From a virus, in IMG/VR virus record IMGVR_UViG_3300031825_000413, positions 1-36,853 of that record: 36,853 nucleotides of DNA; one strand, given 5' to 3'. The notes beneath the pieces were generated by a model. The model saw nothing but the letters and a program-made list of their open reading frames with translations. It did no database searches and was not told where the DNA came from. The stretch's first letter is position 1. Every line of letters starts with the position of its first letter. Below are positions 21,930-29,081 of this stretch, in pieces. The position numbers were made by a program, and so were the translations under genes.

Positions 21930-22573
21930 GATCGGTCCTCCTGGGTGTTTTCCGATGCTCCTGTGTCCACTGACTTGTCCGACACAACCTCCGTGAACGG
22001 CGCCCACTCCTCTAGGTCATCGTCCATATCGCGGGACCACATCGTGCCGTCGGCATGAACTTCCCACCCACGCGGCCCCGGCTTGAAACGCCGGTACATG
22101 CTTCCGACGTTGTCGGTCACCTTCTGCACGTCTTCGGGCACGTCGTGCAGCTCGTACCACTTGCGGGGCTCAGGCACGAATCCGCTGGCTTCGGCGCAGG
22201 TGCCTTCGTGCCCGTCGGGCGTGGCGCATGCGCCACGACTGCAGTAGTTCGGGCCGACGTCAGGCTTGCGTTCCTGCTCGAGGTGGGTGAGCAGGGCCCG
22301 GATGCCGGCACGGGTCACGTTGCGCTGGAACTCTGACGATCCGTCCCAGTCGATGAGGTTGGTCGATGGTTGTTCGGCCATGACGTATGCGTGTTCGGCG
22401 TTGAAGCTGATCTGCGCGTATTCGTCGATGCGCTTCTCGTCGGCCTGCTCACGCTCTTTCAAGTCCGCGACCAGACGGAGGTCCACGGACAGCACCCTGG
22501 TGTCTGCGGTGAACAGTTCGTCGATGAGGTTTGCGGCGGCTCGGATGGTGTTGGGGGTGATGTTGGTGGTCAT
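21926..22573 (-). CDS. Hypothetical protein
   Basis: 215 residues. Helical N-terminal half (RAAANLIDELF, LRLVADLKEREQADEKR), a Cys/His-containing middle (CSRGACATPDGHEGTC), then a Trp-rich acidic C-terminus (WYELHDVPEDVQKVTD). Possibly zinc-binding. No family recognised. Confidence 0.72.
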   Translation of the reverse strand: MTTNITPNTIRAAANLIDELFTADTRVLSVDLRLVADLKEREQADEKRIDEYAQISFNAEHAYVMAEQPSTNLIDWDGSSEFQRNVTRAGIRALLTHLEQERKPDVGPNYCSRGACATPDGHEGTCAEASGFVPEPRKWYELHDVPEDVQKVTDNVGSMYRRFKPGPRGWEVHADGTMWSRDMDDDLEEWAPFTEVVSDKSVDTGASENTQEDRS

Positions 22574-22574
22574 G

Positions 22575-22808
22575 TCAACGTCTCTTCTCAGTGGCCATCA
22601 GGCCGTACGGATCGATCAGGCCGGTGGTGGCGAGGCGCTGCGCTTCGCGGATGGCGACCCACCACATCGAGAACACGAACACTCTGGTGAAGGCTTTGGG
22701 TCCGCGGTGGTCGATGACGAGCCAGTTGCGGCGGCCGTCGATGCGGCTGGAGTGTTTGGAGCGTTCGACTCGGATGCGGCTGCGATCACCGCGGCTCGTG
22801 GTGGTCAT
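22575..22808 (-). CDS. Small hypothetical protein
   Basis: 77 residues: basic start (MTTTSRGDRSRIRVERSKHS) and an aromatic/hydrophobic middle (RVFVFSMWWVAIREAQRLA). Coupled ATG. Could associate with membrane or DNA; undetermined. Confidence 0.68.
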   Translation of the reverse strand: MTTTSRGDRSRIRVERSKHSSRIDGRRNWLVIDHRGPKAFTRVFVFSMWWVAIREAQRLATTGLIDPYGLMATEKRR

Positions 22809-23233
22809 GCGGACGCCTTCTCGGGTTCGGGCTTCACGTCGTCGATCATCGGACTCTCGGGGTCTTCCCAGTACACGGAAATCACGTAGCGTCCGGGTGG
22901 CTGGTCGAGCAGCGCGTCGTCGAACTCGAGGTCGTACTCGCGAAGAACGCACCCGATGTACGGGACTGTCCAGCCGTATCCGTAGTGGTACGTGTGCGGC
23001 ACGCCGTGGAAGGTCCATTCGTATATGCCGTCCCATGGCGGAACGCCGCCCAGCTCGTCGACTATGCCGTCTTCTGGGGTCACTTCGTCGGCGTCGATGC
23101 CGTTGTGTACGTGCGGTTTGTCGCACTCGGAGATTCCGGTGCAGTGTGGGGCGCCGGGGCATTCGAGTGTGTAGGTGAACTCGTTGGGGTCTTCGGGGTC
23201 GGGTGCTTTGGTGATGATGTGCTTGGTGGTCAT
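22805..23233 (-). CDS. Hypothetical acidic protein
   Basis: 142 residues. CPGAPHCTGISECDKPHVHNG forms a possible Cys/His zinc cluster near residue 25-45. The rest is acidic with many aromatics (WTFHGVPHTYHYGYGWTVPY). Start preceded by an exact AAGGAACCACCC leader. Confidence 0.72.
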   Translation of the reverse strand: MTTKHIITKAPDPEDPNEFTYTLECPGAPHCTGISECDKPHVHNGIDADEVTPEDGIVDELGGVPPWDGIYEWTFHGVPHTYHYGYGWTVPYIGCVLREYDLEFDDALLDQPPGRYVISVYWEDPESPMIDDVKPEPEKASA

Positions 23234-23245
23234 GGGTGGTTCCTT
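23234..23245 (-). promoter_or_regulatory. Start-associated leader AAGGAACCACCC (before 23233)
   Basis: Directly abuts the ATG. A 10-bp stem-loop lies 9 bases farther upstream (23254-23284). Confidence 0.7.
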
Positions 23246-23253
23246 GGGGTTGT

Positions 23254-23284
23254 GGGGCGGCCCAGCGGTGTGCCGGGCCGCCCC
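23254..23284 (-). terminator. Stem-loop after SSB gene
   Basis: GGGGCGGCCC pairs with GGGCCGCCCC around an 11-base loop. Sits between the SSB stop and the next gene's leader. Confidence 0.7.
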
Positions 23285-23309
23285 GTGATGGATCAGTTGA
23301 GGTCAGGGG

Positions 23310-23756
23310 TCAGAACGGGGGCTCGTCGTCGCCACCGAACCCACCCGAGGAACTCCCCCACGGGTCATCGTTCTGACGCGACTGCCGGCGACCCCCACCG
23401 CCGGAGTTGGCGCGCTGCACCGACGCCGTAGCGAACCGCAACGTCGGACCCACCTCGTCGACCTGCACCTCGTTGGACTGACGCTGCACGCCGTCCTTCT
23501 CGTAGGTACGGATCTTGTGCCGGCCGAGCACCATGACCTGCATGCCCTTGCGGAGGCTCTCGGAGATGTGTTCGGCGTAGTCACGCCAGGCGGTGCACCG
23601 GTACCAGGTGGTGTCTCCGTCTTCCCACTGGTCGCCGTTCTTGATGCGTTCGGTGACGGCGATGTTGAAGGTGGCGACAGCGGCGCCGGACGGGGTGAAA
23701 CGGAGCTCGGGATCGTTGCCGAGTGATCCGATCAGCGTTATCTGGGCTGAGGCCAT
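23310..23756 (-). CDS. ssb: Single-stranded DNA-binding protein
   Basis: 148 residues. OB-fold features of bacterial SSB: ITLIGSLGNDPELRFTPSGAAVATFNIAV, then WYRCTAWRDYAEHI, KGMQVMVLGR, and a flexible Gly/Ser/Gln tail ending in the acidic tip DDEPPF that binds partner proteins. ATG with AGGAGAACCACCC upstream. Protects single strands during replication and recombination with the Rad52-like and RusA proteins. Confidence 0.95.
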   Translation of the reverse strand: MASAQITLIGSLGNDPELRFTPSGAAVATFNIAVTERIKNGDQWEDGDTTWYRCTAWRDYAEHISESLRKGMQVMVLGRHKIRTYEKDGVQRQSNEVQVDEVGPTLRFATASVQRANSGGGGRRQSRQNDDPWGSSSGGFGGDDEPPF

Positions 23757-23896
23757 GGGTGGTTCTCCTGTTCGGTGGGTGCCGAGTCCTGTGGGATCGG
23801 CGTGAGGTCGAGCCGTGGGGCCGGGCGGGCACATCTCCAATGCGTGTTGCAGAGGAAGAAGTGCCCGTCCGACTTGCACACGCGGCAGTCGGTCAC
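23738..23896 (-). CDS. Small Cys-rich protein overlapping the SSB start
   Basis: 52 residues: VTDCRVCKSDGHFFLCNTHW then RCARPAPRL, a CxxC plus C-H-C cluster that could hold zinc, and a Pro-rich end. The GTG overlaps the upstream stop, and the 3' end runs 19 bases into the SSB gene. Codon pattern supports translation. Confidence 0.62.
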   Translation of the reverse strand: MTDCRVCKSDGHFFLCNTHWRCARPAPRLDLTPIPQDSAPTEQENHPWPQPR

Positions 23897-24108
23897 GCTG
23901 CGTTGTGTTCGGTCGCGACGATTGCGGCCCTGAGTGCGTCGACGACCTGCCGTGCCTTGTCGAGATCAGCCTTGAAGATGACCCATTCGTCAATGCCATC
24001 GAGGTCGTCTCGGTGGAGCACGCTGATGGCGATGTCTCCGTCGAGAAGGTTGTCGATTCGGAGGCCGGCCGCGTCGACGCCTTCGAGCTGTCCTACCCCG
24101 GCGCTCAT
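23893..24108 (-). CDS. Small hypothetical protein
   Basis: 71 residues: MSAGVGQLEGVDAAGLRIDN, a strand-rich AISVLHRDDLDG, and an amphipathic C-terminal helix (DLDKARQVVDALRAAIVA). No family recognised. Confidence 0.7.
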   Translation of the reverse strand: MSAGVGQLEGVDAAGLRIDNLLDGDIAISVLHRDDLDGIDEWVIFKADLDKARQVVDALRAAIVATEHNAA

Positions 24109-24419
24109 GCTGCGACCTCGGTGTCTGCGAGGTACTTCTCGGCTGCGGCGTCGAGTTCGGTTATGTCCTCGGCCACCGTGTGCAGACGCTGCAACGCATC
24201 CAACTTGTCCGGCCGGTAGCCCTGCCAGTGCATGTCACCGACCTGGACGACGGGCACACCCTGGTAACCGAGCAGGACGATCGTGTCGCGGGCCTGGGTG
24301 TCGGTGTCGACGTTGCGGAACGTGTACGGGGTGCCCTGCTTGTCGAGGTGGCGTTTGGTGGCGTTGCACTGGGGGCAGCCGGCGGGGCGTCCGAAGACGG
24401 TGATGGGTACGGGGTTCAT
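24105..24419 (-). CDS. nrdH: NrdH-type redoxin
   Basis: 104 residues. A glutaredoxin fold with CPQC at residues 15-18, the VPVV cis-Pro strand and the NrdH signature HWQGYRPDKL. NrdH donates electrons to class Ib ribonucleotide reductase. No reductase gene is in this window, so it likely feeds the host enzyme to raise dNTP supply. A 25-residue acidic helix extends beyond the usual length. Confidence 0.9.
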   Translation of the reverse strand: MNPVPITVFGRPAGCPQCNATKRHLDKQGTPYTFRNVDTDTQARDTIVLLGYQGVPVVQVGDMHWQGYRPDKLDALQRLHTVAEDITELDAAAEKYLADTEVAA

Positions 24420-25060
24420 GCTGCGTTTCCGTTCTGTGTGGTGGTTGCGGGTTCGGCGGCCCACGATGCGGCGACCGCTTCGCCCAGGGCGATGATGTGC
24501 ATGTAGTGGGCGGTCCACCGTCCGACGTCGGCGGGGTCGCGGTGTTCCCATTCGGCGCCCTGGCGGCGCTTCACTTCGGCGGCGAGCCCGTCGAGGGTGC
24601 CGGGTCCCCAGCAGCCGGCCTGCACTTGGTGGCCGTCCTTGGTGCGCCAGATGGTGACGGTGATGTTTTCGGAGCCGACGGGGCCGATGGTTAGGTGGTG
24701 CTGGGTGTGGGTGATGTCGGCGTTGCCCCCGACGCGGGCGTTGCCCCCGACGCGGGCGTTGTCCCAGACGCGGGCGTTGCCCCAGACGCTGGCGTTGCCC
24801 CCGACGCTGGCGTTGCCCCAGACGCGGGCGTTGCCCCCGACGCGGGCGTTGTCCCAGACGCGGGCGTTGCCCCAGACGCTGGCGTTGCCCCCGACCCAGC
24901 AATCACCGTCCTGAGACAGGTTCCGCTCGTTCTCGATCCAGCCGCCCAGATCGCCTGCCTTCACACCGTGAAGCGGAATGTCACGGAGCGCCTTGATGCG
25001 GTGCAGGGTGCGACCCGGGAACTCGCTGGTCTCGGTGGCGAGTTCGTACTTGGTGCTCAC
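24416..25060 (-). CDS. Hexapeptide-repeat (left-handed beta-helix-like) protein
   Basis: 214 residues from a coupled GTG. N-terminal [25 protein letters not shown] caps a run of tandem hexapeptides ([24 protein letters not shown]) over residues 54-113, as in polymer-forming and transferase beta-helices. After the repeats, [20 protein letters not shown] and a [17 protein letters not shown] domain complete the protein. Family proteins occur in many phages and bacteria without known activity. The underlying DNA is an 18-bp tandem repeat. Confidence 0.8.
   Translation of the reverse strand: MSTKYELATETSEFPGRTLHRIKALRDIPLHGVKAGDLGGWIENERNLSQDGDCWVGGNASVWGNARVWDNARVGGNARVWGNASVGGNASVWGNARVWDNARVGGNARVGGNADITHTQHHLTIGPVGSENITVTIWRTKDGHQVQAGCWGPGTLDGLAAEVKRRQGAEWEHRDPADVGRWTAHYMHIIALGEAVAASWAAEPATTTQNGNAA
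24720..24894. repeat. 18-bp coding tandem repeat, with a duplicated 72-bp block
   Basis: About ten units of the type GTTGCCCCCGACGCGGGC, one per hexapeptide. A four-unit block ([24 protein letters not shown]) occurs twice, separated by one VWGNAS unit, giving a 90-bp period. This indicates a recent duplication by slippage or recombination. Confidence 0.85.
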
Positions 25061-25209
25061 TTGGTCTCCTGGATGTCGAAGGTGTAGCGGTAGATGGTTT
25101 GGACGTGGACGCCGTACATGTCCGCGAGGACGGCTACTGGGGTGCCGAGGGTGCGGGCTTGGCGTATGGCGGTGATGTCGTCGTGGGTGAGTTTGCGGGG
25201 GCGGCTCAA
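25057..25209 (-). CDS. Small HTH DNA-binding protein
   Basis: 50 residues from a TTG start that overlaps the upstream stop as [24 protein letters not shown] then [20 protein letters not shown] is a resolvase-type helix-turn-helix. Too short to carry another domain. Probably a regulator or a helper of nearby genes. Confidence 0.7.
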   Translation of the reverse strand: MSRPRKLTHDDITAIRQARTLGTPVAVLADMYGVHVQTIYRYTFDIQETK

Positions 25210-25424
25210 GGGGCCTCCTGGTCCGGCTGGGGTGTGGTGGGGGTGAGTCCCATTCCTGCGGAGAGGGAGCCGACGAGTTGGGTTATGGTCGCGATGGCTT
25301 CGTCTTTGGGGACGCCTTCTGCGCAGACGCGGAAGTTGGCGAGGCCGTCGTCTCGTTCGCTGTAGGCGACTTCGAACACGTGCTGCGTGTCGGTGTCGGG
25401 GTTGGTGTGGGGTGTGGGGTTCAT
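25206..25424 (-). CDS. Small hypothetical protein
   Basis: 72 residues: HVFEVAYSERDDGLANFRVC, a helix (KDEAIATITQLVGSL), and a Pro-rich end. The exact AAGGAACCACCC leader precedes the ATG. Confidence 0.7.
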   Translation of the reverse strand: MNPTPHTNPDTDTQHVFEVAYSERDDGLANFRVCAEGVPKDEAIATITQLVGSLSAGMGLTPTTPQPDQEAP

Positions 25425-25732
25425 GGGTGGTTCCTTCGTTGTTGGCGGCGTTTGTTGTTGTTGCAGGTGCGGCAGAGGCCGTGTGCGGCGTGTTCGACGG
25501 TGCCGGGGTGGTGTTGGGGGTTGGATTGGTTGGGGCGGAGGGGTTTTCGGCAGGGGCCTTGGCAGTGGGTGGGGCGGGGTTGTTGGGTTTTGGTGCGGGG
25601 GGCTTCGTGGCGGTCTTGGGTGAGGAGGGTGTGGAGGTGGGGGTCGGGGGTGAGTGGTGTGGTGTGGTGTTTGCGGGCCCAGTGGTCGAGGGCGAGGGAG
25701 TCTTGCGGGGTCCATTCCACGGTGGTGGTCAT
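25421..25732 (-). CDS. Zinc-ribbon hypothetical protein
   Basis: 103 residues. N-terminal helix (DSLALDHWARKHH), long Pro/His/Thr-rich middle, then CQGPCRKPLRP and HGLCRTCNNNKRRQQRRNHP, a two-knuckle zinc ribbon with a basic end. Related zinc-ribbon proteins recur in actinophage early regions. Confidence 0.72.
   Translation of the reverse strand: MTTTVEWTPQDSLALDHWARKHHTTPLTPDPHLHTLLTQDRHEAPRTKTQQPRPTHCQGPCRKPLRPNQSNPQHHPGTVEHAAHGLCRTCNNNKRRQQRRNHP
25425..25436 (-). promoter_or_regulatory. Start-associated leader AAGGAACCACCC (before 25424)
   Basis: Abuts the ATG although the region also codes for the end of the upstream gene, so the leader is kept inside coding sequence. Confidence 0.65.
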
Positions 25733-27174
25733 GAGTGCACTCCGAGAGATTCGGCTACCGCGGCAAACAGGTCCCTTGCTGCGGGTGGGGTGACTGCGTT
25801 GCCGGCCTGGCGGACCTGTTCACGCTTGTTGCCGAGGATCGTGTAGTCGGTGGGGAAGGCCATGCCGCGGGCGATTTCGTGGGGCTCGAGCATGCGGAAC
25901 ATGCAGTCCTCGACCTTGGGGGTGGATGCCTGGGCGAGCGCGTGGTGCATACCGGATGCGGCGAAGGTGTCGTAGGGCTCGCTGACGGGCTTGGTTGTGT
26001 TGTTGGCGCGCAGTGGCACGACGAAGGCGTAGCGGTCGTGGGTGGTGAGGGTGCCGTATGGCTCGTCTGTGGTGCGGGCGGTCCCGTTGCTGTAGTAGGG
26101 AACGAGCAGCGCGGTTTCGTTGCGGGTGGTCATGGTGCGCAGCGGATCCGCGGCGGAACGTGCTTCCTTTCCGTCGCGGCCTTCAACTGGGACGAGGAGC
26201 GCTTTGGATGCGGTGGTGTGCAGGGTGCGCAGGACGTCGTCGGTAGACCAGGTGCGCACGCCCGGGCGTCGCTCGAAGGTGTTACCGGCCACCTCTGCAG
26301 TGAAGGGTCCGGCATGCTTGACCAGGCCTGCCTCGATTCGAGCGAGGGTCTTGGCCGACAGGGGCTTGTCGCGGTCGCCAATGCGCTGCCCTTGGATGGA
26401 CCAGTCGATCGCGGCGGACGCGGGCAGCCATCCGGGTTCAAGGATGCTGTTGCGGCAGGCGACGTTGGGGCAACGCCACACGTACTGAGCTCGGTAGCGG
26501 CCCCACGGTGCGTCGGGCTTCTTCCATGACTGGACCGCCTGGACCTGGGCGTCGCAGCTGGGGCAGTAGGCGCGCGGGCGGGTCCACTTGTCCAGGTCGG
26601 GGGCGGTGTTGCCGTCGCGCCAGAACACGATGTAGATGCGGTCGCGGGACTGCGGCGCGGGTAGGCCGGCGGCCTGGGCGTGCATCGAGTTGAGGTAGAC
26701 GACGCGGTGTCGGTAGCCGAGCAGCTGCATGGCTTGCAGCCATGCGGGCCACATGACCCATTTGGCGGCGTCAACGACGTTCTCGACGATGACGGCCCGG
26801 TAGCGGTGGTGTTCAGCGAAGCGCGGGACGTCCCACATGGTGGCGCGGGAACGTTCGGCGGCCTCATCGGGCAGGAGCTCGCCGAACAGGTCCGGTTCGC
26901 CGGTGGCGCCTTCGTTGCGTTTGCGGCCGCGTGCGACGCTGTGGTTGGTGCAGCTTGGGCTGGCCCACAGTATGTCGGTCCTGGGGAACAGTCGCGGATC
27001 GACCTGGGAGACATCGGCGCAGGCGTGGTCGGCGTCCGGGTGGTTCGTGTTGTGCGTGTCGATCGCGAGTTGCCAGTGGTTCGCGGCCATGCGGACCTGC
27101 AATCCGGGAACAGCGGTTGCGCCGGTTGACGATCCGCCGGCTCCGCAGAACAGGTCGGTGATGGTGAGCGTCAT
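25729..27174 (-). CDS. DNA (cytosine-5) methyltransferase
   Basis: 481 residues. Motif I DLFCGAGGSS (7-16), motif IV ASPSCTNHS with catalytic Cys75, motif VI ENV (131-133), motif VIII PQSRDRIYIV and motif X RQAGNAVTPP near the C-terminus. The motif IV context is SPSC rather than the usual PPCQ, a variant seen in phage enzymes. A zinc-ribbon-like insertion (CPSC at 204-207, CPNVAC at 235-240) begins the target-recognition region. No restriction partner is adjacent, so it probably protects phage DNA from host restriction. Target site unknown. Confidence 0.9.
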   Translation of the reverse strand: MTLTITDLFCGAGGSSTGATAVPGLQVRMAANHWQLAIDTHNTNHPDADHACADVSQVDPRLFPRTDILWASPSCTNHSVARGRKRNEGATGEPDLFGELLPDEAAERSRATMWDVPRFAEHHRYRAVIVENVVDAAKWVMWPAWLQAMQLLGYRHRVVYLNSMHAQAAGLPAPQSRDRIYIVFWRDGNTAPDLDKWTRPRAYCPSCDAQVQAVQSWKKPDAPWGRYRAQYVWRCPNVACRNSILEPGWLPASAAIDWSIQGQRIGDRDKPLSAKTLARIEAGLVKHAGPFTAEVAGNTFERRPGVRTWSTDDVLRTLHTTASKALLVPVEGRDGKEARSAADPLRTMTTRNETALLVPYYSNGTARTTDEPYGTLTTHDRYAFVVPLRANNTTKPVSEPYDTFAASGMHHALAQASTPKVEDCMFRMLEPHEIARGMAFPTDYTILGNKREQVRQAGNAVTPPAARDLFAAVAESLGVHS

Positions 27175-27302
27175 CGGGTGTCGGTCTCCTGGGCGAGGTC
27201 GAGTAGGTCGTGGGCGTACTGGTGGCCGTCGGTGTCGACGTTGAACAACAACGGCAGAGCATCCGGATCGCCGATCAACGCGGCGAGCTCCGCGGCCGTC
27301 AC
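27171..27302 (-). CDS. 43-residue hypothetical protein
   Basis: VTAAELAALIGDPDALPLLF then NVDTDGHQYAHDLLDLAQ, acidic and helical. Start and stop overlap both neighbours by 4 bases, which supports translation. Confidence 0.62.
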   Translation of the reverse strand: MTAAELAALIGDPDALPLLFNVDTDGHQYAHDLLDLAQETDTR

Positions 27303-27457
27303 CGGCGTGCCTGACGCGTGAACTGGCGGTTGAACTCCCGTTCTTCGCGTTCGAGGTAGGCGGTACAGGCGGGGCAGCCGTAGCAGAACATCAGGTGCCG
27401 GTCGTCGACGTGGTCGGGCCGGTAGCGTTCGTCGGCGCGGGGGTTCCAGTAGTTCAT
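27299..27457 (-). CDS. Small Cys-containing protein
   Basis: 52 residues: MNYWNPRADERYRPDHVDDR, then MFCYGCPACTAYL and a charged helical end. CxxCxxC could bind metal. Coupled ATG. Confidence 0.65.
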   Translation of the reverse strand: MNYWNPRADERYRPDHVDDRHLMFCYGCPACTAYLEREEREFNRQFTRQARR

Positions 27458-27636
27458 GCGACGTCGGCTGTTATGGCGGCTTGGGCGATGCGGTTGCGGA
27501 TGTTGCCGTAGGCGGGGTGGTGGTCGCGTTCGCGGTCGAGTCGGCGGGCGATTTCGAGTGCGTGGGTGTGGCTGGGGGTGTCGCGGTGGCGGCCGTGGTA
27601 GTTGCCGGTGTCTCGGGTGTGGCCGTTGTGGCGCAT
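27454..27636 (-). CDS. Small His/Arg-rich protein
   Basis: 60 residues with His-rich start (MRHNGHTRDTGNYHGRHRDT) and a basic helix (LEIARRLDRERDHH). Ribosome site AGGAGA before the ATG; the GGAACCACCC leader variant lies 14-23 bases upstream. Confidence 0.6.
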   Translation of the reverse strand: MRHNGHTRDTGNYHGRHRDTPSHTHALEIARRLDRERDHHPAYGNIRNRIAQAAITADVA

Positions 27637-27752
27637 GCGGGTCTCCTGTGGGTGGTTCCGTGGGGTGCGCTGGCAGGCGCGGGTGGTGCGTGCCCGGGCG
27701 GTGAGTCGAACACCGCTGGTTTCCCCGGGTGGGGCCGGTCCGGGCTGTGGTG
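27637..27752 (-). other. Non-coding gap with T-arm-like hairpin
   Basis: 116 bases without a gene. It holds GGAACCACCC (27650-27659) and a hairpin GCGGTG/CACCGC at 27698-27716 whose minus-strand loop TTCGACT mimics a T-loop. No cloverleaf can be made because only 23 bases separate a possible acceptor from the T-arm. Confidence 0.45.
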
Positions 27753-28040
27753 CTAGAGGCCGACTGCGGTGTCGCGGTAGCGGTCGTACGCGGCGTCCGC
27801 ACGGTCCCAGAACTCGCAGGGATCGTCGATCGACCAGTTGTCCGCGTCGTCGATCAGCTCGGCGCGCTCGAACTGCAGGCGGTGGATCTCGTTGTGGTTG
27901 GCCTGGTATCGGGCCACGAGGGCGGGGTGGTCGGTGCAGTCGGTGCGGCGGGACCAGGTGGCGATGTTGTTCTGGTCGTGGCGCAGGGCGGCGAGCTTGT
28001 CGTTGATGGCGTCTATGGGGGTGAAGGCGTAGCTGGGCAT
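27753..28040 (-). CDS. Hypothetical protein
   Basis: 95 residues, helical: AFTPIDAINDKLAALRHDQN, then YQANHNEIHRLQFERAELID and acidic CEFWDRADAAYDRYRD. Ribosome site AGGAGAACACCCC. Confidence 0.72.
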   Translation of the reverse strand: MPSYAFTPIDAINDKLAALRHDQNNIATWSRRTDCTDHPALVARYQANHNEIHRLQFERAELIDDADNWSIDDPCEFWDRADAAYDRYRDTAVGL

Positions 28041-28093
28041 GGGGTGTTCTCCTGTCGTGCGGGTGGTTCCTGGGTTGGGCTGGCAGGCCCTGG

Positions 28094-28258
28094 TCAGAGT
28101 CCGAATTCGATTGCGATTTTGTGGCGGTTTTCGGCGCGCATGGCGGCTTCGTAGGAGGCGACGATGGAGGCGCGTTGGTGGCCGGTGGTGTTGCGTATGC
28201 CGGCGGCGATTTGGCGGCGGCGTTGGCGGAGTATGCGGAGTTCTTCGTGGTGGTTCAT
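28094..28258 (-). CDS. Small basic helical protein
   Basis: 54 residues, MNHHEELRILRQRRRQIAAG then RASIVASYEAAMRAENRHK. The leader AAGGAGCCACCCC lies directly before the ATG. First gene after the promoter at 28313-28341, so it leads its operon. Confidence 0.68.
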   Translation of the reverse strand: MNHHEELRILRQRRRQIAAGIRNTTGHQRASIVASYEAAMRAENRHKIAIEFGL

Positions 28259-28312
28259 GGGGTGGCTCCTTGGGGGTGGGGGCTGGCAGGCCCGGTGTGG
28301 CTGATGGGACGA

Positions 28313-28341
28313 ACGTTATGCGAAACCTTCGTCGTAGTCAA
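28313..28341 (-). promoter_or_regulatory. Leftward sigma70-like promoter
   Basis: On the minus strand TTGACT (28341-28336), a 17-base spacer, and TAACGT (28318-28313), which fits the actinobacterial TANNNT -10. It should drive the 28.3-to-21.6 kb genes. The -35 lies inside the operator-like dyad. Confidence 0.72.
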
Positions 28342-28354
28342 CACGAAACTACGA
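28332..28354. promoter_or_regulatory. Operator-like dyad over the -35 region
   Basis: TCGTAGT and ACTACGA form a perfect 7-base inverted repeat around 9 bases. A repressor here would block the overlapping promoter. Confidence 0.62.
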
Positions 28355-28379
28355 TCTATTCCGCGAGACCTGCACCACA

Positions 28380-28505
28380 TCATTCGGGCGGTGTTTCGGC
28401 CGATCCGACCCAACCTTCCCCCGACATCCCCAGCCAGACCGCGATTCCTGCCGCCTGTGCGCCCCGTGGACGCGTCGACACCACCACCCCGGACTGATTG
28501 CCCAC
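28380..28505 (-). CDS. Possible 41-residue protein
   Basis: GTG start, VGNQSGVVVSTRPRGAQAAG then IAVWLGMSGEGWVGSAETPP. Codon composition is like phage genes, but no ribosome site is seen and the frame lies in an otherwise untranslated gap upstream of the promoter. A remnant of a larger gene is possible. Confidence 0.35.
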   Translation of the reverse strand: MGNQSGVVVSTRPRGAQAAGIAVWLGMSGEGWVGSAETPPE

Positions 28506-28535
28506 CACAGCGGTGCCGACGCAACTACGATCCCG

Positions 28536-29081
28536 CTACGCCGCGTGGCGCTTCTTCGCCAACCGCGGAATCATCCGCGGAACGCATGGCATCTTGCGCG
28601 TGACCACTTCGCCCTTCGAGTTCTTCATCGTGCACGGATACATCACCTCGGCCCCGCACTGCGGACAGTCCCGGTCGACCGCGTCATTGACCTGATACGC
28701 CCCCGGCACCGGCGGTCCCTCCGCCCGGATCGGCAACCCAATCAGGCCCGGATCCGGCGCGGTGATCCCGTGCCGGACGTCGTTGCGCACCTGGCGGGCC
28801 TCGAGGGCGAGCCGGTCCTCACGCTCGGCACTGTCCCGGCGGGCCTCGCGTGCGAGCTTGACCAGATCGCCGACGGAGATGCTCCGATCCCGCGGCTCGC
28901 GGTAGTACGCGGTGACCGCGCCCAGGAGGTGGGCTTCGTCGAAGCGGTAGGAGTCGAGTGCTTCGGCCCATGCAGCGATACGGAGCTTGTCGTCGGCGGT
29001 AATGCGGTCGTCGAACAGGGCAGCGCGTCCGAGGGCGGCACCGACGGCAAGGACGGTGGCGGGGCTGGCGTTGATGCTCAT
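28536..29081 (-). CDS. Replication-associated protein (helicase-loader-like)
   Basis: 181 residues from the coupled ATG. The N-terminal half has the pattern of actinophage proteins that follow the replication organizer: ALFDDRITADDKLRIAAWAE, then FDEAHLLGAVTAYYREPRD and SVGDLVKLAREARRD. The second half ends in a Cys cluster (CPQCGAEVMYPC, then MPC). A role in loading host helicase is inferred from context. Confidence 0.75.
   Translation of the reverse strand: MSINASPATVLAVGAALGRAALFDDRITADDKLRIAAWAEALDSYRFDEAHLLGAVTAYYREPRDRSISVGDLVKLAREARRDSAEREDRLALEARQVRNDVRHGITAPDPGLIGLPIRAEGPPVPGAYQVNDAVDRDCPQCGAEVMYPCTMKNSKGEVVTRKMPCVPRMIPRLAKKRHAA

Noticed and set aside
24720-24894. Tandem repeats considered as a CRISPR array
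   Set aside because: Units are contiguous 18-bp repeats without unique spacers and they encode in-frame hexapeptides; no cas genes nearby.
27692-27752. Possible tRNA with T-loop TTCGACT near 27707
   Set aside because: Only about 23 bases lie between the possible acceptor and T-arm, too few for D and anticodon arms.
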